Shown one piece after another: positions 7,326-15,271 of a DNA stretch of 47,072 nt (position 1 is its first letter; each line of letters starts with the position of its first letter). This DNA comes from Clostridia bacterium (lineage in GTDB: Bacteria; Bacillota; Sulfobacillia; SLMV01), in NCBI GenBank assembly GCA_003551215.1, contig PUMD01000001.1, positions 1 to 47,072 on the forward strand. Direction: 5' to 3'. A program made the position numbers and the translations under genes. The notes under the pieces were generated by a model that searched no databases, was not told the DNA's origin, and saw only the letters and a program-made list of their open reading frames with translations.

Positions 7326-10300
7326 CTAGGTCTCAGATGGCGCAAAGATTTTCTCCGCCACTATGCTGACTCCCCGCCCCCTTCTCTGTACCTCACCCTG
7401 TACAACTAAAAAGGCAGCCTGCGGAGAAAACAGCAGGTGACCGTATTCAGCGTATATCCGGGAAAACACCGTTACATCGATCATGGCAGTCTCGTCCTCC
7501 AGGCAGAAAAACACCACCGTCCTGCCGCTTCGGGTGGGGGGACGATGCGGACGCACCACCTCTCCCGCCACCCTTACCCGCCTTCCATCGGGCGCTTTCT
7601 TCGCCCGCCTGACTGTCATCACCCCCATCCCCTGCAGCCGGGGACGCAGCAGCCCAAACATACTTCCATCCGTATCGATTCGGAGTATGCGGCGCTCCCA
7701 CTGCGCCTTCTCCCAGCGGGAAAAATCTTCGATACCTTCCCTCGGCTCAGACAGACCCCCCTTCCCGCCTTCGGGCGGCAGGCGCCAAAGCAAACCGCGG
7801 CGGTTGTCATCAAGCCGGCGGAAAGCCCCCGCCAGCACCAGGTTCTCCGTCACATCGCGGTCAACCCGGGTTCTCCGCCAGTAATCATCAAAGGATGAGA
7901 ATTTGCTTTCTTCGCGAGCCCGCAGAATACTCTGCAATGCCTCCTCACTCATCCCCTTTACCTGCGCCAGGCTGATCCGTATATTTCTTCCTTCCACGCG
8001 GAATTTCGCTCCACTGGCGTTTACGTCCACCCCCAGGATTTCAACTCCCCGCTGCCGCGCCTCCGTGCACAGCGTGTTGGGAGGGTAATACCCCATGGGG
8101 CTGTTCGTCAGCAGCGCCGCATAGTACTCCGCCGGATAGTGACACAGAAGATAAGCAGTTTTGTACGCCAGAGAGCCGAAGGCCGCCGCGTGCGCTTCAC
8201 AAAAGCCGTATGATGCGTAGCCTTCGATGGAAGAAAATATTTCTTCCGCCACTTTTTCTTCGAGCCCCCGCTGCTGCGCTCTGCACACAAACAGCGCTCT
8301 CAGCTCATTCATCTCCCCCCCGCGCCGCTTGTGGCTCATCACCCGGCGGAGCCTGTCAGCCTCACCGGGGGTGAAATCAGCCACCCTTACCGCCGTCTCG
8401 ATAACCTGTTCCTGAAAGAGAATCACTCCGTGGGTCTTTTTCAGCACCGGCCGCAGCAGCGGATGAGGGTAAGTTACCGGTTCATCACCCTGACGTCGGG
8501 CAATGAAGGGTTCCACCATATCTCCCTTTATCGGTCCGGGCCGTATCAGCGCCACCGAACATATGATGTCCTCCAGGCAGCTGGGCTGAAGACGCGCCTG
8601 CAGGGCTCTCTGAGCCGGGCTCTCCAGCTGAAATACGCCCACTGTCTGCCCGCGTCCGATCATCCGGTAGGTGTCCGCATCATCCATACTCACCCGGTCG
8701 AGAGAAAAATCTGGCTCTTTTGTTTTGATCTCGCACACGGTGTCATCCACGGCAGAAAGCGTTCTGAGGGATAAAATGTCGAGTTTAATCAGCCCAAGAT
8801 CTTCGACGCCCCCCTTGTCGAACTGCGATATTACTTCTCCTCCTCCGGACATCTGCAGGGGAGTAATCTCCCTCAAGGGTCCGTCGGAGATGACCAGTCC
8901 GCCCAGATGAGTCCCCAGGTGGCGGGGGAATCCCCCCACTGCCTCCACAGCTGACAGCAGCTTGCCGTACCCATCCCACCGCGAATCGCTGTCCCGGCGG
9001 TTGACAAACTCCGGCAGGCTTTCGATGAGGTGCCGGCAGTCCCCGGCACGGCTGCCGGCAGGGAGGGTCTTGGCCAGCGCATCGATCTCCTCGGGTGGAT
9101 ACTCCATTACCGAACCCAGGTCGCGTATGGCTGAACGTCCCCGAAATGTCTGGTAAGTGGCAACCCGCGCTACCCGGTCGGCCCCGTGTTTGTCGTAGAC
9201 GTATTTGATGACCTCATCACGCCGCCGGGCATCAAAATCAATATCTATGTCCGGCTTTTCCCCCCTCTCCGGGCTCATGAAGCGTTCAAACAGGTGATTG
9301 CGCGCTATGGCATCCACCTGAGTGATACCCAGGCAGTACGCCACCGCAGAATCCGCAGCGGAGCCGCGGCCCAGATAGCGGATTCCTTTTTCGCGGGCAA
9401 ACCTCACCACATCCTCGACTAAAAGGAAGTAATCTGCATAACCCATCTTATTTATGATCCCTAGCTCGTGCTGCAGGCGCTTTTCTATCTCCGGGGTTAT
9501 CCGGCCGTACCGCCATCTGGCCCCCTCATACACCCGGCGCCGCAGATGACCTTGCGAGCTCGCCCCCGGGGGCAGATTTACCGAGGGATGATGGTTTTCG
9601 CCGAAAGGAGGAAGGGGGGCGCACTCGGAGGCTATGCGTTCGGTATTGCGTATCGCCTGGGGAATATGGCGAAAATACCTCCGCATGGTGCGGGGGGTTT
9701 TCAGGTAATTTTCTGCATTGAGCGGGCGGGCGGGATCGGGTTTGGAAAGGGGGGTACGGGTGCGGACGCAGATTAGCAGATCGTGCACCCAGAAATCGCT
9801 CTTTTGGGCGTAATGCACGTTATTGGTGGCAACCATCGGAGTTTTTGTCTCCCGGGCCAGCTCGTGCAGGCTGCTGTGCAGCATGCGGTCTCCCGGCAGG
9901 AATCCGGGCTGAATTTCTAAAAAGAAACGTTTCCCGAATACGCGGCGGTAAAAATGCAGACGGCTTTTGGCCTGGCTTTTTTCTCCGCGCAGCAGCAGGG
10001 AGGGAATTTCGCCGCACCGGCATCCGGAAAAGGCGAAAAGATCTTCTCCCAGCTCCTCCAGCCACCCGGGGTCCAACCGCGGTTGACCTCTTTGGTTTTT
10101 CAGATGGCTCCGACTGACCAGTGCACACAAGTTTGACCAGCCGCGGGCCCCGCGCGCCAGCGTCACCAGATGGAAGCCCCCCTGCAGGGTAAATTCCACC
10201 CCGATGATGGGTTTTATACCGTGGATTTCCGCCAGGCGGCGGAAATCCACCGCCGCACACAGGTTGTCATGGTCCGTAATGGCCAGCGCATCCATACCGG

Positions 10301-10391
10301 CCTCCGCAGCCGTCCGCACCAGCTCTTCCAGCTGGCTGCCCCCGTCCAGAAAAGAAAAGGGAGAATGACAGTGCAGATGAACGAATCCCAT
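7326..10391 (-). CDS. dnaE2: Error-prone DNA polymerase III alpha subunit
   Basis: 1021 residues, the short length typical of DnaE2 (replicative DnaE is longer). The PHP domain starts at once with VHLHCHSPFSFLDG (histidines 5, 7, 9). GRGSAADSAVAYCLG (about 341-355) and the catalytic aspartates in PDIDIDFDARRRDE (381-385) are present, with a third aspartate in GLIKLDILSLRTL. The C-terminus has an OB-fold segment (VRVAGEVVRP onward). DnaE2 extends primers across damaged template and works with ImuB, whose gene lies upstream in the same operon. AAGGAGG sits 10 bases before the ATG, 18 bases after the DUF6504 stop. Expression should follow the LexA-controlled promoter upstream of imuB. The replicative homologue DnaE1 is the alternative, but length and neighbours argue for DnaE2. 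Confidence 0.93.
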   Translation of the reverse strand: MGFVHLHCHSPFSFLDGGSQLEELVRTAAEAGMDALAITDHDNLCAAVDFRRLAEIHGIKPIIGVEFTLQGGFHLVTLARGARGWSNLCALVSRSHLKNQRGQPRLDPGWLEELGEDLFAFSGCRCGEIPSLLLRGEKSQAKSRLHFYRRVFGKRFFLEIQPGFLPGDRMLHSSLHELARETKTPMVATNNVHYAQKSDFWVHDLLICVRTRTPLSKPDPARPLNAENYLKTPRTMRRYFRHIPQAIRNTERIASECAPLPPFGENHHPSVNLPPGASSQGHLRRRVYEGARWRYGRITPEIEKRLQHELGIINKMGYADYFLLVEDVVRFAREKGIRYLGRGSAADSAVAYCLGITQVDAIARNHLFERFMSPERGEKPDIDIDFDARRRDEVIKYVYDKHGADRVARVATYQTFRGRSAIRDLGSVMEYPPEEIDALAKTLPAGSRAGDCRHLIESLPEFVNRRDSDSRWDGYGKLLSAVEAVGGFPRHLGTHLGGLVISDGPLREITPLQMSGGGEVISQFDKGGVEDLGLIKLDILSLRTLSAVDDTVCEIKTKEPDFSLDRVSMDDADTYRMIGRGQTVGVFQLESPAQRALQARLQPSCLEDIICSVALIRPGPIKGDMVEPFIARRQGDEPVTYPHPLLRPVLKKTHGVILFQEQVIETAVRVADFTPGEADRLRRVMSHKRRGGEMNELRALFVCRAQQRGLEEKVAEEIFSSIEGYASYGFCEAHAAAFGSLAYKTAYLLCHYPAEYYAALLTNSPMGYYPPNTLCTEARQRGVEILGVDVNASGAKFRVEGRNIRISLAQVKGMSEEALQSILRAREESKFSSFDDYWRRTRVDRDVTENLVLAGAFRRLDDNRRGLLWRLPPEGGKGGLSEPREGIEDFSRWEKAQWERRILRIDTDGSMFGLLRPRLQGMGVMTVRRAKKAPDGRRVRVAGEVVRPHRPPTRSGRTVVFFCLEDETAMIDVTVFSRIYAEYGHLLFSPQAAFLVVQGEVQRRGRGVSIVAEKIFAPSET

Positions 10392-10409
10392 TTGATCGGA
10401 GCCTCCTTA

Positions 10410-10658
10410 TCAGTCGTATATGCGGTAAAGCATCCATTTTCTCTGCAGGCTGCAGCGGTAAAGCTCCAGCATGCCCCCGTTTTCCATGCGGAGGCGGTAA
10501 AAGGTCTTCTCGCCCTCTCCTTCCCACCAGCACCCCACATCCCTCCACACTTCCAGCACTTCCTTTACCCGGCACCACCCACTCCCAAGCAGCACCTGGT
10601 GGGGAACGGATGATGAATCCAGGCGTACGTCTGTTTCTTTACGCATCAGTCTGGTCAT
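10410..10658 (-). CDS. Small DUF6504-like protein of the imuB-dnaE2 cassette
   Basis: 82 residues, starting MTRLMRKETDV, with the core VKEVLEVWRDVGCWWEGEGEKTFYRLRMENGG followed by LELYRCSLQRKWMLYRIYD, split here for length. The pattern of a WR-x-x-G-x-WW segment followed by a strand ending in LYRIYD resembles DUF6504 proteins, which in other bacteria lie next to imuB and dnaE2. Its ATG overlaps the imuB stop codon (ATGA, 4 bases), so translation is probably coupled. dnaE2 follows 18 bases later. The function of the family is unknown; from its position it may be a small accessory of the translesion complex. A longer frame extends upstream to 10892 but runs inside imuB and is a shadow. Confidence 0.8.
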   Translation of the reverse strand: MTRLMRKETDVRLDSSSVPHQVLLGSGWCRVKEVLEVWRDVGCWWEGEGEKTFYRLRMENGGMLELYRCSLQRKWMLYRIYD

Positions 10659-11941
10659 ATACCGACCCTCTCTTCTGCCCGGCGAAGCGGGTCCCAAAAG
10701 GCAAACATTTTCTCCTTGCGGCTCACGCTGCTGCCCCGGCCCCAGAAAATGACCTCCGGCGAGTGTTTCTGCTGCAGCTTGCGGGCAATTTCGCCAACAG
10801 CCTCCCGTGTATTTCTCCTCTGCTTTTGGGAGAATATGTTCATCTGCCTGGTAGAAGACCGCTGAAGCCCGGAGGCCTCCACCTGCATCCATAAAGATCC
10901 AGATCCCTCCGACAGCAGCCCCTTTGGTTTCCTTTTGGAAAACATCGAAAGAAGGATTGAAAATATACGCCGCTGACCGGACGCAGGGCGGGTCAGCGCA
11001 CGCCTCTCTCTGACTCTCTTACCCGCATCTGTTATTAACCGCACCTGCAGCATTCCCGCACTCAGGCCATCTGCGGCCAGCCCTTCAGCGAGGTATCCGG
11101 CAGCCTCATTCAAAAGCTTCTCTGCCCTTATGCTCGAATTAAAGTTTATATCTCTTTCCCACCTGACGTGCAAAGGAGGATAATCATCAGCAACCTGCTG
11201 CGGGTAATCGCCCTGCACGCACCGTCTAAGCTGCAGGCCGTAAAGGTCGAAATGCCTTCTCAAAAGGGCAGACGGAACCTCATCCAGCTGCCCTATGCGC
11301 CTGATCCCGAGTCTCCGCAAACGCTCCAGCACCACCTGCGGAAAAGGCCAGAGAAAAGAAACCGGAACGCTGCGCAAAAACTCTGCCTCCTGTCCCCTCT
11401 TCACCACCACCAGCCTGCTGCCGCCGTCCCGGAGCAAAGAAGCCACAGAGGATGCGGGAAAAACGCTCCCCGGGTTTTCCTCCCGCAGCAGCATCACGGC
11501 AATCTTTGCCACCAGTTTGTTTTTCGCAGCTGCCGCCAGAAATCGGTGACCGCACTGCCCCAAAAGCTCCTGCAGAAGCGAATCAAATATTTTCCGGGGG
11601 GAATCGTTAGACGCCAGCTGCAAAAAAATACGGCTTTCATCTTCTACTTCCACCCGGGGGCTGACCTCCGCTCCCCAGCGAGCAAGCGGCTTTCCTTCCG
11701 TTGTCACATCTGTGCTCCGCATGTCTATCTCCAGCCCTCCGCCTATCAGGTGGCGGGCGTGCTGCAGCGGCATCCCCCTTCTGCCCCCCTGCCGGGCGGC
11801 CAGCGGACACAGATCGACCACTTCCTTACCGCGCACAAAAATCAGAGGTGCCGCAGCAAGGTGAGGGTGCCTCGCTTTAATCAATGCGGCATGCAGACCC
11901 TCGACTTCTACATACATAACTTTCCGGGACACGGGGATCAC
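10655..11941 (-). CDS. imuB: ImuB, catalytically inactive Y-family polymerase-like protein
   Basis: 428 residues with the Y-family fold, but the catalytic acidic residues look lost. The N-terminal DxD site reads VEVEG (residues 11-15), and the SxDE site is replaced by SPRVEVEDESRIFLQL, as in ImuB. A probable sliding-clamp motif, QMNIF, lies at 366-370, matching the QLxLF type that ImuB uses to bind the beta clamp. ImuB is the scaffold that brings DnaE2 to damaged DNA. No imuA is found in the window. The start is uncertain between GTG at 11941, GTG at 11932 (9 bases after GGTGG) and ATG at 11917. The LexA box lies 28 bases upstream. The stop overlaps the start of the DUF6504 gene. Confidence 0.88.
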   Translation of the reverse strand: MIPVSRKVMYVEVEGLHAALIKARHPHLAAAPLIFVRGKEVVDLCPLAARQGGRRGMPLQHARHLIGGGLEIDMRSTDVTTEGKPLARWGAEVSPRVEVEDESRIFLQLASNDSPRKIFDSLLQELLGQCGHRFLAAAAKNKLVAKIAVMLLREENPGSVFPASSVASLLRDGGSRLVVVKRGQEAEFLRSVPVSFLWPFPQVVLERLRRLGIRRIGQLDEVPSALLRRHFDLYGLQLRRCVQGDYPQQVADDYPPLHVRWERDINFNSSIRAEKLLNEAAGYLAEGLAADGLSAGMLQVRLITDAGKRVRERRALTRPASGQRRIFSILLSMFSKRKPKGLLSEGSGSLWMQVEASGLQRSSTRQMNIFSQKQRRNTREAVGEIARKLQQKHSPEVIFWGRGSSVSRKEKMFAFWDPLRRAEERVGI

Positions 11942-11968
11942 CCACCAGCCAGGTATCTTTGAATGTGT

Positions 11969-11982
11969 CGAACATTTGTTCG
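11969..11982 (-). promoter_or_regulatory. LexA (SOS) operator upstream of imuB
   Basis: The 14 bases CGAACATTTGTTCG match the Gram-positive LexA/DinR consensus (CGAAC-N4-GTTCG) in both half-sites. The box lies directly downstream of the predicted -10 element and 28 bases before the imuB start. A bound repressor would therefore block transcription of imuB-DUF6504-dnaE2 until SOS induction. Confidence 0.85.
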
Positions 11983-11988
11983 GTAGCT

Positions 11989-12020
11989 ATTATAATAATT
12001 TCGCCCACAAAAGCAGTCAA
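11989..12020 (-). promoter_or_regulatory. Predicted sigma-A type promoter of the imuB operon
   Basis: On the minus strand TTGACT (12020-12015) is followed after 17 bases by TATTAT (11997-11992), or after 20 bases by TATAAT (11994-11989). The first pairing has ideal spacing. The LexA box begins 7 bases past the -10 region, so promoter and operator form a compact SOS unit. Confidence 0.6.
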
Positions 12021-12203
12021 GCATCTTGACGCTGGAATGTTTTTCAATATCCCAGGGGCGGCAGGAGGATTTTTCTCCCGGCGAAAAGAAATAATCGGAA
12101 ATGATTGGAGAATATACAGCAGGGCTGACGCCAAGCTGAGAGCAGTCCCGAGGGAAGGTATGGGGCATCCAGCAACGGCGCCACCCGGAAAAGAGGTGCT
12201 CGT

Positions 12204-13775
12204 ATGTCTTTTTGCCAGGTGCGGGGGGAACGTCCCCGGTGGGTCCTGATGGTCCCCCAACAGGATGAAGAGGGTCCCCCACTTTATAGAAAAAGCGATC
12301 CCGACCACCCCGAAACCCGGGCAGTCGAGGAAATTCTTTCGCAGGATTACATCCGCAGCATGCTCAAGGTTGGCTGGGCCTATCAGAACTTCCTGGCCCG
12401 ACGCGGAGAAAATCCGCACCCGCCGTATTTTGCCCTCCGGGCTTCGGATCCCCGTCCCGCCGCCGGGTTCCGGCTGCTTGATGATAAGGGAGTTGTGCGG
12501 AGTATGCCGCGCACATTTTACGTGCAGCTTTTCACCGGTGCTGAAAGGGAACCCGTCCCCCGGGCTGAGGTGGAAAGCATTCTTCTGCACGAATACGGAC
12601 ATGTCCTGCTGTTTCAGCTGGCCGGACTGCAGGCGCTGAGTGAAATGCCCCGGCCCTATACCCGGATGCACCTGTGCAGGACAGCAACTGATTACACCAA
12701 CGCCCTGAACGAGGGGTGGGGAATTCATTTTGAGTGCATAACCCGGGATCTTTCACCCAGCGAAGAAGTTCGAAGTATTGGAGATTTCGATCCGCGCCCC
12801 TGGAGTCATTTTCTGACCGAGGAGGAACGGAGAGCCCGGCTTAACGGAGTTCCGGCAAACGCGTTTATCTGCGAGCCGCTTGATGCAGCCAAACTCAGCT
12901 CAGCCACCGGTCCCGTGACCGACCGGCTGGTGTATCAGGCAACCTGCGGCGTTGCCGACCCTGCGAAGCTGCGCCCACCGCAGGGGATGCTTTCCTGCGA
13001 GGGGGTGGTCGCAGCTTTATTTTACCGCATAGTAAGGGACCCACATATACGCCAAAGCAGGGCATCCTCAGAATTTTACTCCCAGTTTCTCGCCCCCCGG
13101 GCCAAGGTCACGGACGCCGGCTCGGTCTTTTCCCCGCGGGAAAACGCCTATCTCAAGCTGGGGGCAGCCCTTCACTCGGCGCTGCGGGAGGATCAATCAG
13201 CCGATCTGCCCCCCACGCTGGCGTTGATCTACCGTTACGGAGAGATGTTCGGCGCCGATCGTCGCAGGATTTACCGCCTTTTCCTCGAAACTACCGCGCT
13301 GGTCACCATCTGCCGGCAGGCCCCCTCGCTGTACAGAAAGATGCACTACCAGGGGAGCCGCGGACTCGCAGAATCCCTGCGCAAAACGGGCGAAGAATGG
13401 GAAGATCTCAGGCAGCATGCGCTGAAGCAGGCACTGCAGAGCACAGACCCGCTGCAGGCTCTCGCCCCGCGCCTGGGCAGGCAGCTGTGGCTGCAGAACG
13501 ACGAACTGATGGTACCTTCTGCCTACTGGCTGCGGGAAGCCAACCAGCCTCTGACCATGAACGTAAATGCCGCGCCGGCGCAGGACCTGCAGTCGGTTGA
13601 AGGGCTGGACGGACAGATGGCGGCCCGGATCATGCAACGCAGGGAGGCACTGGGACATTTCACCTGCATAGAGCACCTGCAGAAGGAAGCCCATCTTCCC
13701 CGGGAGGTGACCGGACGGCTAAAACAGATGAGGCGTTCATTTTCCCGGGCTCCTGCACGCTATCTGATGCGGTAG
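12204..13775 (+). CDS. HExxH metalloprotease-like protein with C-terminal helix-hairpin-helix domain
   Basis: 523 residues with no signal peptide or membrane segment, so probably cytoplasmic. Residues 126-141 contain ILLHEYGHVLLFQLAG, a zinc-protease HExxH motif (His129, Glu130, His133). About 37 residues later comes NEGWGIHFE, where Glu170 is the likely third zinc ligand, as in gluzincins. The C-terminal part, about 450-509 (NVNAAPAQDLQSVEGLDGQ onward), has the ComEA-type helix-hairpin-helix pattern, a fold that usually binds DNA. The exact family was not recognised. AGAGGTG precedes the ATG by about 6 bases. It is transcribed away from the SOS-controlled imuB operon, with 262 bases between the starts, and ends one base from the convergent SIS gene. 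A protease acting on DNA-bound proteins is a reasonable hypothesis from domains and place, but untested. A purely structural role for the HhH part is the alternative. Confidence 0.75.
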   Translation: MSFCQVRGERPRWVLMVPQQDEEGPPLYRKSDPDHPETRAVEEILSQDYIRSMLKVGWAYQNFLARRGENPHPPYFALRASDPRPAAGFRLLDDKGVVRSMPRTFYVQLFTGAEREPVPRAEVESILLHEYGHVLLFQLAGLQALSEMPRPYTRMHLCRTATDYTNALNEGWGIHFECITRDLSPSEEVRSIGDFDPRPWSHFLTEEERRARLNGVPANAFICEPLDAAKLSSATGPVTDRLVYQATCGVADPAKLRPPQGMLSCEGVVAALFYRIVRDPHIRQSRASSEFYSQFLAPRAKVTDAGSVFSPRENAYLKLGAALHSALREDQSADLPPTLALIYRYGEMFGADRRRIYRLFLETTALVTICRQAPSLYRKMHYQGSRGLAESLRKTGEEWEDLRQHALKQALQSTDPLQALAPRLGRQLWLQNDELMVPSAYWLREANQPLTMNVNAAPAQDLQSVEGLDGQMAARIMQRREALGHFTCIEHLQKEAHLPREVTGRLKQMRRSFSRAPARYLMR

Positions 13776-13776
13776 C

Positions 13777-14556
13777 CTACAGGTAGGTGAGAAAATCCCG
13801 GTACTGCTCGAGCAGCTTCTGGTTGTGCTCATCCCCTCCTGGTACGTTGGCAGACATGAACACCGGAGGCTGCTGTCCCTCCTCCGAGATGCTGTGTACC
13901 ACCTGACAGACGGCGGCGTTCAGCAGGGCGGCTCCCACCACGGTGGAAGACGGCCCCACCCTGCCGGGGTGATTGGGTATGTCAACCACGGCATCCCCCA
14001 CCGGGCCCCCGATGTCCACCACCAGATCTGCCACCTCAAACAGCCGCAGGCCGCTGCTGTGGCGCGAGGATACCTCCTGAGAGTAGCTCACCGAAGTCAC
14101 CCCCACCACGCGCAGCCCCCTCTTCTGGGCGTCGAGGGCCATATCCACAGCAGCCGGGTTCCTCCCCGACACCGAGATGGCAACCAGCAGCTCTTCTGGT
14201 CTGGGGTCAGCCGCATCCAGCCAGACAGGCGAATATCCCTCCACTCTCTCCGCCTGCGACGTAGCCGTAACCGGCCGGTGGTGTACCATGGTTCCGGGGA
14301 CAAATATGGGACAGATCAACGCCAGTCCACCGGTCCGGTAGAACAACTCCGCGGCCAAAAGCCCGGCGTGACCGCTGCCGAAGACGAAAATGCGCCGCCG
14401 GCTGCGCACCGCCTGAGTCATCCAGTCGACCAGCTGTGCCATCTCCTTTTCCTGCTCCTCAGCCTGCTTGTGAATCAGACCGACCACCTTCTGTAGGTAG
14501 GCGGAAAAGATCGCTGCAGAAGCGCCAACCTCTCTGTCACCATCCATGCTTTTCAT
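13777..14556 (-). CDS. SIS-domain protein (UPF0309-like sugar-phosphate binding)
   Basis: 259 residues. An N-terminal helical region (to about 45) leads to the SIS fold: IFVFGSGHAGLLAAELFYRTGG is the first strand and phosphate-binding turn, and LLVAISVSGRNPAAVDMA is the second, with the SxSG pattern that binds sugar phosphates. The length and the HHRPVTATSQAERVEGY segment resemble stand-alone SIS proteins of the UPF0309 group, related to MurNAc-6-phosphate etherase and phosphosugar isomerases. The substrate is unknown. Its start overlaps the end of the preceding paralogue by 20 bases, making it the last gene of the addB-addA-SIS-SIS operon. Why such proteins follow a recombination nuclease is unclear. 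Confidence 0.82.
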   Translation of the reverse strand: MKSMDGDREVGASAAIFSAYLQKVVGLIHKQAEEQEKEMAQLVDWMTQAVRSRRRIFVFGSGHAGLLAAELFYRTGGLALICPIFVPGTMVHHRPVTATSQAERVEGYSPVWLDAADPRPEELLVAISVSGRNPAAVDMALDAQKRGLRVVGVTSVSYSQEVSSRHSSGLRLFEVADLVVDIGGPVGDAVVDIPNHPGRVGPSSTVVGAALLNAAVCQVVHSISEEGQQPPVFMSANVPGGDEHNQKLLEQYRDFLTYL

Positions 14557-15271
14557 ACCTCTCCTCAGCCCGCCGGTTTACCTGCTCGGTACCCGGCCGG
14601 TTTATGCTCTGGTATACAGACGGGGTCAGACCGCGGTCGGCAAGGCGGCTGGCAACCTCCGCTGTGAGGGCCCACAGGGCACACACCGCGCCGATTCCCG
14701 AAGAGGGTATCATTTTCTGCCGCATGCCGGGCAGGGTCAGTGAGGCGTCACCGTACGGAGCGTGATTATCTATCACCACGTCGGCTACCTCAAACAGCCT
14801 CCTGCCGCAGGGGTGTTCGGATTCCAGGCGGCTAGAGTACGACAAAGAGGTGATCCCCACCACCTGCGCGTCCCTTTTTTTCGCCCCCACCGCCACGCCC
14901 ACCGGGGCCACGCTCTTTCCGGAAACGGAGCCGACAATCATCACATCATCGGAGCTGACCCGCGAGGCATCCAGGACGCACTCGATCAGCTCGGGCATAT
15001 CCCCGGCATCTTGTGGCTCCACACCCTCGCGGCAGCGCACCGGATTGCTGACGGAAAACTCCCACCGCAGCGGTCGGTACAGCGCCAGTCCGCCCGCGCG
15101 GTGCACCAGCTCCCGGTCCACCAGGTGTCCGGTGTCAAATAAGTGAACCGCACCTGCACGGGTGACGCGGTCGACAATGATCTCGGCTGCTTTTTTGATA
15201 TTCTGCATCTCAGTTTGCTCGACGGCATCAATAACCTGTCGGAAAAGATCGCACACCATTTCACCGGCCAT
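14537..15271 (-). CDS. SIS-domain protein, paralogue of the downstream gene
   Basis: 244 residues of the same type as the next gene. AVHLFDTGHLVDRELVHRAGG corresponds to the first SIS strand and loop, DVMIVGSVSGKSVAPVG to the second, and both proteins share the block GRRLFEVADVVIDN (GLRLFEVADLVVDI in the other). The first loop differs (FDTGH instead of FGSGH), so the ligand site may have diverged and the two could form a heteromer. GGAAGGAG lies 9 bases before the ATG, and the start overlaps the addA stop by 11 bases, so expression is tied to addBA. The exact substrate cannot be read from the sequence. Confidence 0.8.
   Translation of the reverse strand: MAGEMVCDLFRQVIDAVEQTEMQNIKKAAEIIVDRVTRAGAVHLFDTGHLVDRELVHRAGGLALYRPLRWEFSVSNPVRCREGVEPQDAGDMPELIECVLDASRVSSDDVMIVGSVSGKSVAPVGVAVGAKKRDAQVVGITSLSYSSRLESEHPCGRRLFEVADVVIDNHAPYGDASLTLPGMRQKMIPSSGIGAVCALWALTAEVASRLADRGLTPSVYQSINRPGTEQVNRRAEERYEKHGW

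Noticed and set aside
11959..12249. 96-codon plus-strand frame between imuB and the protease gene
   Set aside because: Its start lies across the LexA box and imuB promoter, and it overlaps the protease start; the sequence resembles no protein.
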